From Eubacteriaceae bacterium (GTDB taxonomy: Bacteria; Bacillota; Clostridia; Lachnospirales; Lachnospiraceae), in the NCBI GenBank assembly GCA_902363805.1, contig CABJBF010000004.1, positions 215,216 through 279,215 of the forward strand: a stretch of 64,000 nt of DNA, written 5' to 3'. Below, piece after piece: positions 54,970 through 64,000 of the stretch. Under the pieces are notes generated by a model. The model saw nothing but the letters and a program-made list of their open reading frames with translations, was not told the origin of the DNA and did not search any database. The number at the start of each line of letters is the position of its first letter. Position 1 is the stretch's first letter. Both the position numbers and the translations under genes were made by a program.

Positions 54970-55710
54970 ATGAGATATAGCGAGTTGACTTTAGAAGGAC
55001 GTAATGCTGTAATTGAGGCGTTCCGTGCGGGAAAAACAATCGATAAATTGTTTGTATTAGAGCATTGTCAGGAAGGCTCGATGAACACAATTATCAGAGA
55101 AGCTAAGAAAAAAGATACAATTATAAATTATGTTAAAAAAGAACGTCTGGATCAAATGTCTGAAACAGGAAAACATCAGGGAGTAATAGCGTATGTAGCT
55201 GCATATGATTATGCTACAGTTGATGATATTCTTGAAAGGGCAAGAGAGAAAGATGAACAGCCTTTCATTATAGTTTTAGACAATATTGAAGACCCACATA
55301 ATTTAGGGGCGATAATAAGAACTGCTAATTTAGCAGGTGCACATGGAGTTATTATATCAAAACACAGAGCAGCAGGGTTAACAGCAACAGTTGCAAAGGC
55401 TTCAGCAGGTGCAATAAACTATACTCCTGTAGCAAAGGTTACTAATATAGCAAAAACAATTGAAAAACTTAAAGACCAAGGATTATGGTTTGTATGCGCT
55501 GACATGGGTGGAACAAGAATGTATGACCTTGATTTGAAAGGACCTATAGGTCTTGTTATAGGAAATGAGGGAGAAGGAGTAAGTAGACTTGTAAAAGAAA
55601 AATGCGACTTTATTGCTTCAGTGCCTATGTTTGGAGATATAGATTCCCTTAATGCTAGCGTTGCTACAGGTGTTTTAGCATATGAAATTGTAAGACAGAG
55701 AATGCTATAA
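54970..55710 (+). CDS. rlmB: 23S rRNA (guanosine-2'-O)-methyltransferase
   Basis: SPOUT methyltransferase of 246 residues with an N-terminal substrate-binding domain (ELTLEGRNAVIEAFRAGKTI, KLFVLE). The knotted catalytic domain contains LDNIEDPHNLGAIIRTANLAGAHG, GPIGLVIGNEGEGVSRLV and IPMFG-like VPMFGDIDSLNASVATGVLAYE. It completes the cysE-cysS-mrnC-rlmB unit. Confidence 0.94.
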   Translation: MRYSELTLEGRNAVIEAFRAGKTIDKLFVLEHCQEGSMNTIIREAKKKDTIINYVKKERLDQMSETGKHQGVIAYVAAYDYATVDDILERAREKDEQPFIIVLDNIEDPHNLGAIIRTANLAGAHGVIISKHRAAGLTATVAKASAGAINYTPVAKVTNIAKTIEKLKDQGLWFVCADMGGTRMYDLDLKGPIGLVIGNEGEGVSRLVKEKCDFIASVPMFGDIDSLNASVATGVLAYEIVRQRML

Positions 55711-55840
55711 TATATTAAATGCTTTGTTTGATAGACAGAGAAGACTATAATGAATGAAATTCTGATAGAAAGATGATTATATAGTTTTAATTTTTTTAAA
55801 GTGTAATTAAAATTTAGCATTAAGTATTAAATAGAAAAAA

Positions 55841-55877
55841 TAAGAATCAGCAAATCAGATGCTGATTCTTATTTTTT
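55841..55877. terminator. Bidirectional terminator between rlmB and tRNA-Thr
   Basis: TAAGAATCAGC and GCTGATTCTTA pair around AAATCAGAT, with A-run before and T-run after. It can end rlmB transcripts and, on the other strand, the tRNA-Thr transcript. Confidence 0.88.
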
Positions 55878-55880
55878 AGA

Positions 55881-55953
55881 AGCTCCCGACGGGACTTGAA
55901 CCCGAGACCTCTACCTTACCAAGGTAGCGCTCTACCGACTGAGCTACGGGGGC
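55881..55953 (-). tRNA. tRNA-Thr (anticodon GGT)
   Basis: The minus-strand cloverleaf is 73 bases: D-arm GCTC/GAGC, anticodon stem CTACC/GGTAG with loop TTGGTAA, T-loop TTCAAGT, discriminator T and no encoded CCA. The acceptor stem GCCCCCG/CGGGAGC has a C3-A70 mismatch and the T-stem a T49-T65 mismatch. The U73 discriminator agrees with the TGGA bulge of the thrS T-box. Confidence 0.88.
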
Positions 55954-56214
55954 TTAATTAATTTAACTTAAATGATAATAACATAAAGATAGTAAATAGA
56001 CAATAGAAAAAAGTAAATGTAATTTATTTGATTGTACAAATTGTATTGCTTAATTGAAATGTTAACGATTAAAAAAATAAAATAATTGTGCAAAATTCAT
56101 AAAAAAACATTGCAATATTGAAAAAGATTGTGCAAAATGATAAACTATATACAATTGGAAATTGGGGAATGATTCTAATGAGCTATATGATGTGTTTGAA
56201 GGAGGACTTTTTTA

Positions 56215-58188
56215 ATGAGAAAATTATCTAAGAAAATACTTTCTTTGTATGCAAAGAAAGCAATTATTGGCTTAGCATCAGTTGCGATGGTTGCGACTAT
56301 GTCGTTGAGTACAATAAATGTGTCACCGGTTAAGGGAGCGACAACTTCATCAACGTTAGTATGGAGTGATGAATTTAATGGGAATTCTATTGACGCTTCA
56401 AAATGGGGATTTGAAATAGGAACAGGTTCAAATGGATGGGGAAATAATGAACAACAGTACTATACCAATAGAACAGATAATGCATATGTTGCTGATGGAG
56501 CGTTACATATTAGAGCTAAAAAAGAAGCGTATGGTGGAAAAAATTATACATCAGCAAGACTTAATACAAATGGAAAATTTACATTTACATATGGATATGT
56601 AGAAGCAAGACTTGCGCTTCCGTCTAGTCAGGGAATTTGGCCTGCATTTTGGATGTTGGGAGCAAATATTGGAAGTGTAGGTTGGCCATCGTGTGGTGAA
56701 ATAGACATTATGGAAGCAATAAATGCAGAAAATAAAACATATGGTACATGTCATTGGAATGCAAATGGACATGCAGAATATGGAAAACCAACTGGAAATT
56801 TTGATATAACACAGTATCATACATACGGTCTCCAGTGGGATAATCAGTATATTAGATTTTTTGTAGATGGAAATAAATTCTATGAAATGTCAATAGCAAA
56901 TAATGCAGGAGATACAGATGAATTCCACAAGCCATTTTATTTATTGCTTAATGTGGCTGTAGGTGGCAATTGGCCGGGATTTTCAATTGATGATAGTGCA
57001 TTCCCACAGGAAATGAAAGTTGATTATGTTCGAGTATATCAGGACAATCCTTCATTTGATAGTTCATCATCAAATAATGTAGATAAAAACAATGGTGGAA
57101 ATAGTGGTAATACGGGAAGTACAGGAAATACAGGAAATACAGGAAATACAGATACATCAAATACACCGGCTAGTGGAATGGGAATGAATTCGTCAGGAAA
57201 CAATTCAGCTACAGCTTATGTAAATGATTCAAAATGGACAGATATTCATTATTCAGTAAATAATGGTGCACAGCAGAATGTAAGAATGACACAATCAGGA
57301 AATAAGGCAACATATACTATTAATGGATTGAAATCAGGAGATAATGTTAGTTATTGGTTTACATATTGTAATACATCAGGATATGTAAAAGATACATCAA
57401 AATACACATATACACATAATAGCAGTGGCTCATCATCAGGAAGCAGTTCATCAGGAAGCAGTTCATCAGGAAGCAGTTCATCAGGAAATGTAAATTCAAC
57501 ATCAGGAGATGTATATATTTATCAGGATATTAATTATGGTGGAAATACAGCATCTTTAGGAGTTGGAAATTATACATTAAGCAGTCTTTTGGCAAAAGGA
57601 TTTAAAAATGATGATTTGTCATCTATTAAAGTACCTTTTGGATACAAAGTTACATTATATGATAATGATAATTTTGGTGGCAAATCAATGGTTGTCACAT
57701 CAGACACTAATTGGATAGGCACAGCATTTAATGATAGAGTATCATCTATTAAAGTTGAAAAAGCAAGATATAAGATTGTTAATAAACATAGTGGACTTTG
57801 TCTTGATGTTGCAGGAGCAAATAAGGCAAGTGGTACAAATGTACAGCAGTGTGAGGCAAATGGAAATATAGCTCAGGAATGGGAGTTAGATTATAACAAT
57901 GATGACTACACATATATTATTAAAAGTGCATTAACAGGAAAAGCTCTTGATATGGGCGGATGGTCACAGGATAATGGTGGTAATGCCATAATTTGGGATA
58001 ATAATAAAACAGCTAATCAAAGATGGTATATTACCCAGGTTGATGGAGGATATGTATTCTTCATTAACAAGCATAGCAATAAGTCATTAGAAGTTGGCGG
58101 ATGGTCTACATCTAATGGTGGAAATGTTCAGCAGTGGGATTATAAGGCTCAAGCTAACCAGTTGTGGAAATTTGAAATGGTTAATTAA
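56215..58188 (+). CDS. Secreted GH16 beta-1,3-glucanase with CBM56-like, crystallin and ricin modules
   Basis: The 657-residue exported enzyme has a signal peptide (1-41) and a GH16 domain (about 45-282). The catalytic motif EIDIME provides E162, D164 and E167, and WPAFWMLG and WDNQYIRFFVDG are also seen. A Gly/Asn/Thr linker, a CBM56-like beta-1,3-glucan-binding domain (about 322-402), a Gly/Ser repeat linker, a beta/gamma-crystallin domain (about 428-515; Ca motifs NDDLSS 465-470 and NDRVSS 506-511) and a ricin-B lectin (517-657, three repeats) follow. It probably degrades laminarin or callose-like glucans. Confidence 0.9.
   Translation: MRKLSKKILSLYAKKAIIGLASVAMVATMSLSTINVSPVKGATTSSTLVWSDEFNGNSIDASKWGFEIGTGSNGWGNNEQQYYTNRTDNAYVADGALHIRAKKEAYGGKNYTSARLNTNGKFTFTYGYVEARLALPSSQGIWPAFWMLGANIGSVGWPSCGEIDIMEAINAENKTYGTCHWNANGHAEYGKPTGNFDITQYHTYGLQWDNQYIRFFVDGNKFYEMSIANNAGDTDEFHKPFYLLLNVAVGGNWPGFSIDDSAFPQEMKVDYVRVYQDNPSFDSSSSNNVDKNNGGNSGNTGSTGNTGNTGNTDTSNTPASGMGMNSSGNNSATAYVNDSKWTDIHYSVNNGAQQNVRMTQSGNKATYTINGLKSGDNVSYWFTYCNTSGYVKDTSKYTYTHNSSGSSSGSSSSGSSSSGSSSSGNVNSTSGDVYIYQDINYGGNTASLGVGNYTLSSLLAKGFKNDDLSSIKVPFGYKVTLYDNDNFGGKSMVVTSDTNWIGTAFNDRVSSIKVEKARYKIVNKHSGLCLDVAGANKASGTNVQQCEANGNIAQEWELDYNNDDYTYIIKSALTGKALDMGGWSQDNGGNAIIWDNNKTANQRWYITQVDGGYVFFINKHSNKSLEVGGWSTSNGGNVQQWDYKAQANQLWKFEMVN
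57112..57147 (+). repeat. 9-bp tandem repeat in glucanase linker 1
   Basis: Three exact copies of ACAGGAAAT follow one degenerate copy (ACGGGAAGT) and encode the Thr-Gly-Asn linker after GH16. Copy number could vary by slippage. Confidence 0.8.
57436..57486 (+). repeat. 15-bp tandem repeat in glucanase linker 2
   Basis: TCAGGAAGCAGTTCA is repeated three times exactly plus a partial copy, encoding a Ser-Gly linker between the CBM56-like and crystallin modules. Confidence 0.88.
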
Positions 58189-58205
58189 AGTAATATATTA
58201 TAAAA

Positions 58206-58240
58206 GGGAATTGTTACGGTAACGTGACAATTCCTTTTTT
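58206..58240 (+). terminator. Terminator after the glucanase gene
   Basis: GGGAATTGTTACG and CGTGACAATTCCT pair around GTAA, with TTTTTT after the stem. Confidence 0.9.
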
Positions 58241-58293
58241 AGGTGTTTAGAGCGAAAAAGTAAAAGTTATTTTAATAAAAAACAATGCATATA

Positions 58294-58322
58294 TTGTTTG
58301 AATACGAAGAATATGCTAAAAT
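58294..58322 (+). promoter_or_regulatory. Candidate promoter of the LRR protein gene
   Basis: TTGTTT (58294-58299) and TAAAAT (58317-58322) have a 17-base spacer, 42 bases before the ATG. Confidence 0.5.
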
Positions 58323-58364
58323 ACTTATGTTTTATATTTATTTTATATTGAAAAGGGGAGTTTT

Positions 58365-61300
58365 ATGTTGAGAATTTCAAAAAGAATTTTAGCTACAATT
58401 TTAGCAACAGCAATGGTATTTACGATGGCAGATTATTCGGGAATACATTTGTTAGTAGAAAATGTATCTGCATCAACAGACCAGAATAAGTATTCAGATT
58501 CAAAGGTGGTTAATGAAGAAATTATACCGGATACTGAATTGAGAAATGCTTTAAAAGACATAATTTCAAATGGAAACGATTTGACTTTTAAAGAATTAAA
58601 GGAATATGAGGGAGATTTGGATTTAAGCAATTATCCTCAAATTCAGGAAGTTACAGGTTTAGGATATATGAGACTTGTAAAAAATATGGATTTGTCCACT
58701 CTTTCAAAAGTTAAAAAGATTGATAAGTATGAGTTCCAGATGTGTAATCTCACATCAATAAAATTACCAGAAAATTTAGAAGAAATAGATGAAGCAGCTT
58801 TTTATAGGTGCGAAAGTCTTGAAACGGTTGTATTACCTGATGGTTTAAAGAAAATTCATAATGATGCATTTAGCAGATGTACAAAGTTAAATAATGTAAC
58901 ATTACCTGAATCGTTAATTAAAATTGGTAATGGAGCTTTTAGTGTTTGTGAATCATTGGAGAGTATAAAGATACCGGATTATATTAATGCAGCTTTGGAA
59001 AACTCAAGTGATGATTCTGTTAATGGATTGGGAACAGGAGTTTTTGACGGATGTACAGCATTATCAAATGTTACATTTGGTGCAGCCATGACAGCAATTC
59101 CGGCTGGCTTTTTTAGAGGAACAAAAGCTCTAAGAAAAATAGCAATTCCGGAACAAATTATAGATATAAGAAATAATGCGTTTGGTGAAAGTGGATTATA
59201 TTCAATTGATTTGTCAAAAAATACAAAAATGACTACTATTTCAGGAAATGTATTTAATGGGTGCTCATCATTATATAAAGTTATTTTGCCTAAATCAATT
59301 GAGAGAATTGAAGAAAGAGCATTTTGGGGAACAAGTGTATATGATTCTGATATATTTAAAGGATTAGATAAATTAACTTATATTGGCGATTATGCATTTT
59401 TAGGTTGTAAATTTATTGAAATAAATATGCCGGATAATATTGAAACTATAGGATTCGAAGCTTTTAAAAAATGTAGTTTGTTACAAAAAGTTAATTTTGG
59501 GGAATATACACATGAAATAAAAGAAAATACAATACTTTCTATAGGAAGTGAGGCATTTATAGAATGCTATAATTTAACAGATGTTCATTTCCCTTCAGAA
59601 AATCAGGATAATATTAATTTTGGTATAGAAATATTAAGTAAGGCTTTTAAAAACGCTACGAATTTGCATAATGTTAATTTTACATCAAGCATTACATTGA
59701 TTGGTGAAAGTGCATTTGAAAATTGCGGGGCAATAAAAAAAGAAGAAGTTTGTGAAGGAAGAAGAAGCGTATATATTTCAAAGAAAGATATACATAAAAC
59801 TTACCAGGAGGGAGATACTGAATATAGATATTATACATATGGAAATGGGCAGGAGTATTATGAACTGAATATTGGATATTTTAATCAGGAAAATTTTAGA
59901 GATAGTTACAATAAATATGATTCTGATATAGAAGTTGTATTATGTGTACCGGGAGCAAATAAGCAAAAGGTATATACACATTCATATACAGGATTAGAAG
60001 ATATTGATTTGTCGAATAATAATAGAACTGTATTTGGAAAAAATGTATTTAAAGGATGCATAAATTTGAAAACTGTTAAACTTCCTACAGAAATGACAGA
60101 GGTTCCTGAAGGAATGTTTGATAATTGTTTTTCTAATTTATATGGTAGTGATGATAGAACTGTATCTTCCTTAAAGCGTGAAAATGATACATGGTATGTG
60201 GGTTTAAATAAAGTGGAATTTCCTAGCACATTGAAAAAAATTGGCGTTAAAGCATTTTATCAGTGTAAAAATTTAGAGTTGAATAATAAATTACCTGAAA
60301 GTCTGGAAATAATTGATACAGATGCTTTCAGCGGATGTGAAAATATTGGTAAGTTGAATCTTCCGTATAATTTAGTAAAAATAGGAAATAATGCTTTTAA
60401 TAATTGCTCAAGAATCATTGACGGTGTTGTTTCAAAAAAGAGAGGATTAACAGAGTGTGATGCATCCGCACTTTCAAAAATTGAATATATTGGAGGAGGA
60501 GCTTTTGCAAATTGCCCTTTTACAAACTTTATTATGAATAAAGAAGGAAAAATTAAAAACATAATGTCTGGCACATTTTCAAACTGTCAATTTTTGAAAG
60601 ATGTTAGATTTTGTGATTCCGTTGAGAATGTACAGAATAATAGTATGTCTAATGATGTGAGTTTAAAATATATTGATATACCGGATATTTGTACAATTAA
60701 TCAAAATTTTGCATACGGTGTATTAACTATACCTGTTAAATACAGAGACAGTTTTAGTGAATTATCAGATAGTTGTATTGTAAAGATGACAGAGGATAAT
60801 ATTTCATATGTTCCGCAATTTTCTTTATCTGTAAGAGTAGTTAATAAAGATCAGGTTGTAAGGGTTAATTCGGAAGTAGTATTACCGTTTTACACTATAC
60901 AAAAGAAAACATGGAATAAAATAAAATTAGTAAAAATTGGCGATACTAAATTGGAATATGATCAGGATAATGATTCGTTCTCAGGAATAATGGACGAACT
61001 TCCTATGAGTGTAACTGCAGACTTGAATTTTTCTCACAATATTTCGGCAACAAATTGGACGGGAAGTGGAAAAGTTAATATTATTGCTCCAAGAATTCAG
61101 GGAAAATATGAAGCAGATGACGTACCAGTTACAGTAGAAGGCGATATTTCTTTTATACTTGGTAAAGGGGATAGTGGATATTATGTTAATCCGTGTGCTG
61201 TTTCAGGATTATATTTAGTGGATGTTCAGGCAAATCCGTGTAAGGAAATTATTGCAGATGATTCATTATATATAAATAGTACAAATAATAAAAAGTCATA

Positions 61301-63053
61301 TAGAATTAAACCTAATTTTATACCTGAATCAAATGATAGCGATATGACAGATAAGATTGAATGGAAGGTTGAAACAGGAGAAGAATTTATAAGTTATACA
61401 GTATCAGGTGATGGAAAATACATAGATGTAAAAACATCAGGCACAGGCTGTGGCACAAGTAAAATTGTAGTAAAGGCAGGAACAATTATAAAGACAATAT
61501 ATGTTTATAATGTAATCCCTGGAACAATATCATCTGTTAAAGATGAAAATAACAAAGAAATTGCGAATAAAGGAAATGTGGATATTACTTTGTTAGACAA
61601 AACAAAAATTACAGCTACATTGTCATATCAGCTTGATGTCCCAAGTGGATATGAAGATAAAATATCATACACAAGTGATGATGAGTCAGTTGTAAAGGTT
61701 TGTAATGTTGAAGAAAAAGATGGAGTGACTGAGTGTGAACTTGAAGCTGTAGGTATGGGAAAAGCCGTTATAACTGTCAAATCAAAAGCAGGAGAAGCTG
61801 TAAGGACGTTTAATGTAGTTGTTTCATCTGATAATTTAAAATTAGTAGTAAAGGATCAGAATGATAATATTGTTGAATCCGGTAATAGACTTGATTTGTT
61901 AAATACTAATGGAATTAAGTATAAATACGAATTTAACGAAAATATTGCAAATAAAATGCTTACATCGGTTGTAGAGGACGACAGTATAGTTGAAGTAAGA
62001 AACATTGATACAAATAGAATGACATTTACCTTAGTTGGCAAAAAAACAGGTAAAACAAAAGTTACAATTTATCCTGCAATAGGAAATGAAAAGTGTGGTG
62101 TAACATATGAAGTTGTGGTAGACGGAGATATTTCTAAAATAACATTAGAGAATAAGTCGATAGAATTAGATAGTACATACTGTATATTGACAAGTGTTAC
62201 AAACGTTTTCAATCAATCTATTAAGGATGATATTATGTCTAACATGTCAAGTATTACTACAAATACATTAAAATTTACTTCAAGTAATGAAAATGTTGCG
62301 ACTGTGGACAATTGGGGAAATGTAACCATTATAAGCTTGCCGGATGATAACAGTAAAGTGACAATTTCATGTTGTGCTATGAGAGGTGGCGAGATTGTAA
62401 ATAACACTACAAGAACAGTCACTGTAACTCCAACAAAGAAAAAAGTTTCCAATATTGTTTATAGTGGCAATACAAATATAACTGTTAATGAAAAAACAAA
62501 AATTGATTTGAGTTTTGAACCAGTTAACTCAATGTATAAAGGTGTTGAAGTTTCGTATGTTAACGATGGAAAGAATTTTGTATCTTATGATTATAAAGAT
62601 AAAGAAAAAGCTATCTATGTAACAGGGAAAAAAGCTGGAAAAGCTGCGATAAAGGTTAGAGTAAAATTAGAAAATAATGTTTATATTGAGAAAATAATTG
62701 AATTTAATGTTTCTGATAAAATCACAGATACAACTAAAAATAGTATTTCTGATATTTCAGACACTAAAAATCTTAATAAGATTATAAAATTGAAAGTAAA
62801 ACGAGGAAAGAAAAAGGCAACTTTAACTTGGAGTAAAATCAGTGGAATTACTGGATATCAGATTCAAATGTCAAAGAATGGCAAAAAATATAAGACTATA
62901 AAATTTATTAAGAAATCGTCGACTTCTAAATTTATAAAAAAGAAATTGAAATCAAAGAAAAAAGTGTATTTTAAAATTAGAACTTATATTCAGTCAGGAA
63001 AACAGAAAAAGTATGGAAAATGGAGTAAGGTAAAAGCTGTAAGAATCAAATAA
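58365..63053 (+). CDS. Large BspA-like leucine-rich-repeat surface protein with Ig-like domains
   Basis: The 1562-residue exported protein has a signal peptide (about 1-37). LRR_5/BspA repeats extend from about 115 to 800, each like LPENLEEIDEAAFYRCESLE (IGxxAFxxCxxLxxVxLP pattern). Beta-sandwich modules follow, with BIG2-like signatures (SYTSDDESVVKV, VTVKSKAG-type, KFTSSNENVATVDNWG, AGKAAIKVRV). The C-terminal FN3-like domain reads KKATLTWSKISGITGYQIQMS and is strongly Lys-rich. No LPxTG or SLH motif is seen, so anchoring is unclear; binding to host or fibres is inferred from the family. Confidence 0.88.
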   Translation: MLRISKRILATILATAMVFTMADYSGIHLLVENVSASTDQNKYSDSKVVNEEIIPDTELRNALKDIISNGNDLTFKELKEYEGDLDLSNYPQIQEVTGLGYMRLVKNMDLSTLSKVKKIDKYEFQMCNLTSIKLPENLEEIDEAAFYRCESLETVVLPDGLKKIHNDAFSRCTKLNNVTLPESLIKIGNGAFSVCESLESIKIPDYINAALENSSDDSVNGLGTGVFDGCTALSNVTFGAAMTAIPAGFFRGTKALRKIAIPEQIIDIRNNAFGESGLYSIDLSKNTKMTTISGNVFNGCSSLYKVILPKSIERIEERAFWGTSVYDSDIFKGLDKLTYIGDYAFLGCKFIEINMPDNIETIGFEAFKKCSLLQKVNFGEYTHEIKENTILSIGSEAFIECYNLTDVHFPSENQDNINFGIEILSKAFKNATNLHNVNFTSSITLIGESAFENCGAIKKEEVCEGRRSVYISKKDIHKTYQEGDTEYRYYTYGNGQEYYELNIGYFNQENFRDSYNKYDSDIEVVLCVPGANKQKVYTHSYTGLEDIDLSNNNRTVFGKNVFKGCINLKTVKLPTEMTEVPEGMFDNCFSNLYGSDDRTVSSLKRENDTWYVGLNKVEFPSTLKKIGVKAFYQCKNLELNNKLPESLEIIDTDAFSGCENIGKLNLPYNLVKIGNNAFNNCSRIIDGVVSKKRGLTECDASALSKIEYIGGGAFANCPFTNFIMNKEGKIKNIMSGTFSNCQFLKDVRFCDSVENVQNNSMSNDVSLKYIDIPDICTINQNFAYGVLTIPVKYRDSFSELSDSCIVKMTEDNISYVPQFSLSVRVVNKDQVVRVNSEVVLPFYTIQKKTWNKIKLVKIGDTKLEYDQDNDSFSGIMDELPMSVTADLNFSHNISATNWTGSGKVNIIAPRIQGKYEADDVPVTVEGDISFILGKGDSGYYVNPCAVSGLYLVDVQANPCKEIIADDSLYINSTNNKKSYRIKPNFIPESNDSDMTDKIEWKVETGEEFISYTVSGDGKYIDVKTSGTGCGTSKIVVKAGTIIKTIYVYNVIPGTISSVKDENNKEIANKGNVDITLLDKTKITATLSYQLDVPSGYEDKISYTSDDESVVKVCNVEEKDGVTECELEAVGMGKAVITVKSKAGEAVRTFNVVVSSDNLKLVVKDQNDNIVESGNRLDLLNTNGIKYKYEFNENIANKMLTSVVEDDSIVEVRNIDTNRMTFTLVGKKTGKTKVTIYPAIGNEKCGVTYEVVVDGDISKITLENKSIELDSTYCILTSVTNVFNQSIKDDIMSNMSSITTNTLKFTSSNENVATVDNWGNVTIISLPDDNSKVTISCCAMRGGEIVNNTTRTVTVTPTKKKVSNIVYSGNTNITVNEKTKIDLSFEPVNSMYKGVEVSYVNDGKNFVSYDYKDKEKAIYVTGKKAGKAAIKVRVKLENNVYIEKIIEFNVSDKITDTTKNSISDISDTKNLNKIIKLKVKRGKKKATLTWSKISGITGYQIQMSKNGKKYKTIKFIKKSSTSKFIKKKLKSKKKVYFKIRTYIQSGKQKKYGKWSKVKAVRIK

Positions 63054-63169
63054 TATTTATAAAGTGTTTATATAGAGAAAGATAAATACTTTGTTATAGA
63101 ATGTTTATAAAAATGATATGTTGAACTAAAAAGAATGCTGGTTTTATATATGTGGTAAATGTGCAATTA

Positions 63170-63197
63170 TTGACAAAAAATGCATATGTGATAATAT
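63170..63197 (+). promoter_or_regulatory. Candidate promoter of ilvN-ilvC
   Basis: TTGACA (63170-63175) and TAATAT (63192-63197) have a 16-base spacer, about 40 bases upstream of the ilvN start. No T-box or attenuator is seen here. Confidence 0.55.
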
Positions 63198-63233
63198 AAA
63201 ATGAGTAAAATAAAAAGAAGGAGTTACTCAAAT

Positions 63234-63716
63234 ATGAATAAAAAAGTTTTATCAGTTTTGGTAGATAATACATCAGGTGTACTTAATAGAGTAGCTGGTT
63301 TGTTCAGCAGAAGAGGTTATAATATTGATAGCTTAACTGTTGGAGTAACACAGGATCCTAGATATTCCAGAATGACAATTGTTGTAACAGGCGATGATGA
63401 TATAATTGAACAGATTATTAAACAGATTGAAAAGCTTGTAGACGTAAATAAGGTTGAGGTACTTGAAGATAATAATTCAGTGTGTAGAGAATTGATTTTA
63501 ACAAAAGTTAAGACAACACCTGAACAGAGACAGCAGGTTATGGCAGTAGCTGATATCTTCAGAGCTAAGATTGTTGACGTTGGTATAGATTCACTTATTA
63601 TTGAATTAACAGGAAATCAGAATAAATTAGATGCATTCTTGAATCTTTTAGCTGATTACGAAATTCTAGAACTTGTAAGAACAGGAATTACAGGTCTTGC
63701 AAGAGGAACAAAATAA
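63234..63716 (+). CDS. ilvN: Acetolactate synthase small (regulatory) subunit
   Basis: The 160-residue ACT-domain protein binds valine and activates the catalytic subunit IlvB. Visible are LSVLVDNTSGVLNRVAGLFSRRGYNIDSLTVG (ACT core), DPRYSRMTIVV, QIEKLVDVNKV and the C-terminal domain ELILTKVKT. AAGGAG fits the ATG at 63234 rather than 63201. The large subunit gene is not upstream (an LRR gene is), so ilvB must be elsewhere; ilvC follows 87 bases later. Confidence 0.93.
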   Translation: MNKKVLSVLVDNTSGVLNRVAGLFSRRGYNIDSLTVGVTQDPRYSRMTIVVTGDDDIIEQIIKQIEKLVDVNKVEVLEDNNSVCRELILTKVKTTPEQRQQVMAVADIFRAKIVDVGIDSLIIELTGNQNKLDAFLNLLADYEILELVRTGITGLARGTK

Positions 63717-63758
63717 TAAACAAAAATTATATCTGTGATAAAGCAGATTGGTTTTTAA

Positions 63759-64000
<242 letters not shown>

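Noticed and set aside
57436..57486. Short regular repeats resembling a CRISPR array
   Set aside because: Units are contiguous without spacers and encode an in-frame Ser-Gly linker.
63054..63233. Possible branched-chain T-box or attenuator before ilvN
   Set aside because: There is no T-box consensus, specifier stem or terminator hairpin; only a promoter fits.

Overview
The window is an AT-rich, densely coded chromosome segment from a low-GC Gram-positive anaerobe. It is most likely a Lachnospiraceae-type Clostridia, although the species cannot be named from sequence alone. Support comes from two T-box leaders, an L20-type leader with an AUU-started infC, a C4-zinc L28, a YtfJ/GerW sporulation protein, the Asp23/YloU-FakA/YloV pair, a MetH whose reactivation domain is a separate gene, a 1414-residue 2-hydroxyacyl-CoA dehydratase activase-like protein, and the cysE-cysS-mrnC-rlmB order. 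Most of the window is housekeeping backbone. I see no prophage, insertion sequence, integron, CRISPR array or rRNA operon.

Layout. 1-561 is the tail of an ABC-2 permease cut by the window edge. 630-4336 holds an alanine T-box plus alaA, a flavin-reductase-fold protein, a small alarmone synthetase and exonuclease III. 4401-7453 (minus) is a three-gene ABC transporter operon whose permease has a large extracytoplasmic insert. 7800-8774 is a Gfo/Idh/MocA oxidoreductase, followed by tmRNA (minus) and a formate/nitrite-type channel (minus). 10503-13922 is a lipoprotein followed by an OmpR-type two-component system. hisH overlaps the kinase gene and is followed by hisF, a lipid kinase, ung and an ABC-F ATPase. 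The giant activase is on the minus strand at 18696-22940.

23211-30028 runs rhomboid-like protein, malQ, lysA, two orphan proteins, DUF2953 and GerW. A 47-residue membrane protein (30149-30292) precedes metF, the MetH activation-domain gene and metH, which form the methionine branch. rpmB (minus) faces yloU-fakA, then come a small membrane protein and guaB. A membrane-anchored FKBP/trigger-factor-like protein and a decayed CAP-domain fragment precede the threonine T-box and thrS. After a DUF1540 protein come the leader-controlled infC-rpmI-rplT operon, a Gld-type ABC system with a DUF4340 protein, and tRNA-Val/tRNA-Met. Next are ispF, two acyltransferase-fold proteins, cysE-cysS-mrnC-rlmB and tRNA-Thr (minus). 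The end of the window holds a secreted GH16 glucanase with CBM56-like, crystallin and ricin modules, a 1562-residue BspA-like LRR surface protein, ilvN, and the start of ilvC.

The strongest observations are regulatory. They are an alanine (GCA) T-box on an alanine transaminase gene, a threonine T-box on thrS whose promoter lies inside a 46-bp near-perfect palindrome, and the infC leader with competing pairings and an AUU start. Less characterised protein contexts are the lipoprotein next to a two-component system, the ABC operon with paired extracytoplasmic domains, the rhomboid-like protein with a Cys/His tail, and the two orphans beside GerW.
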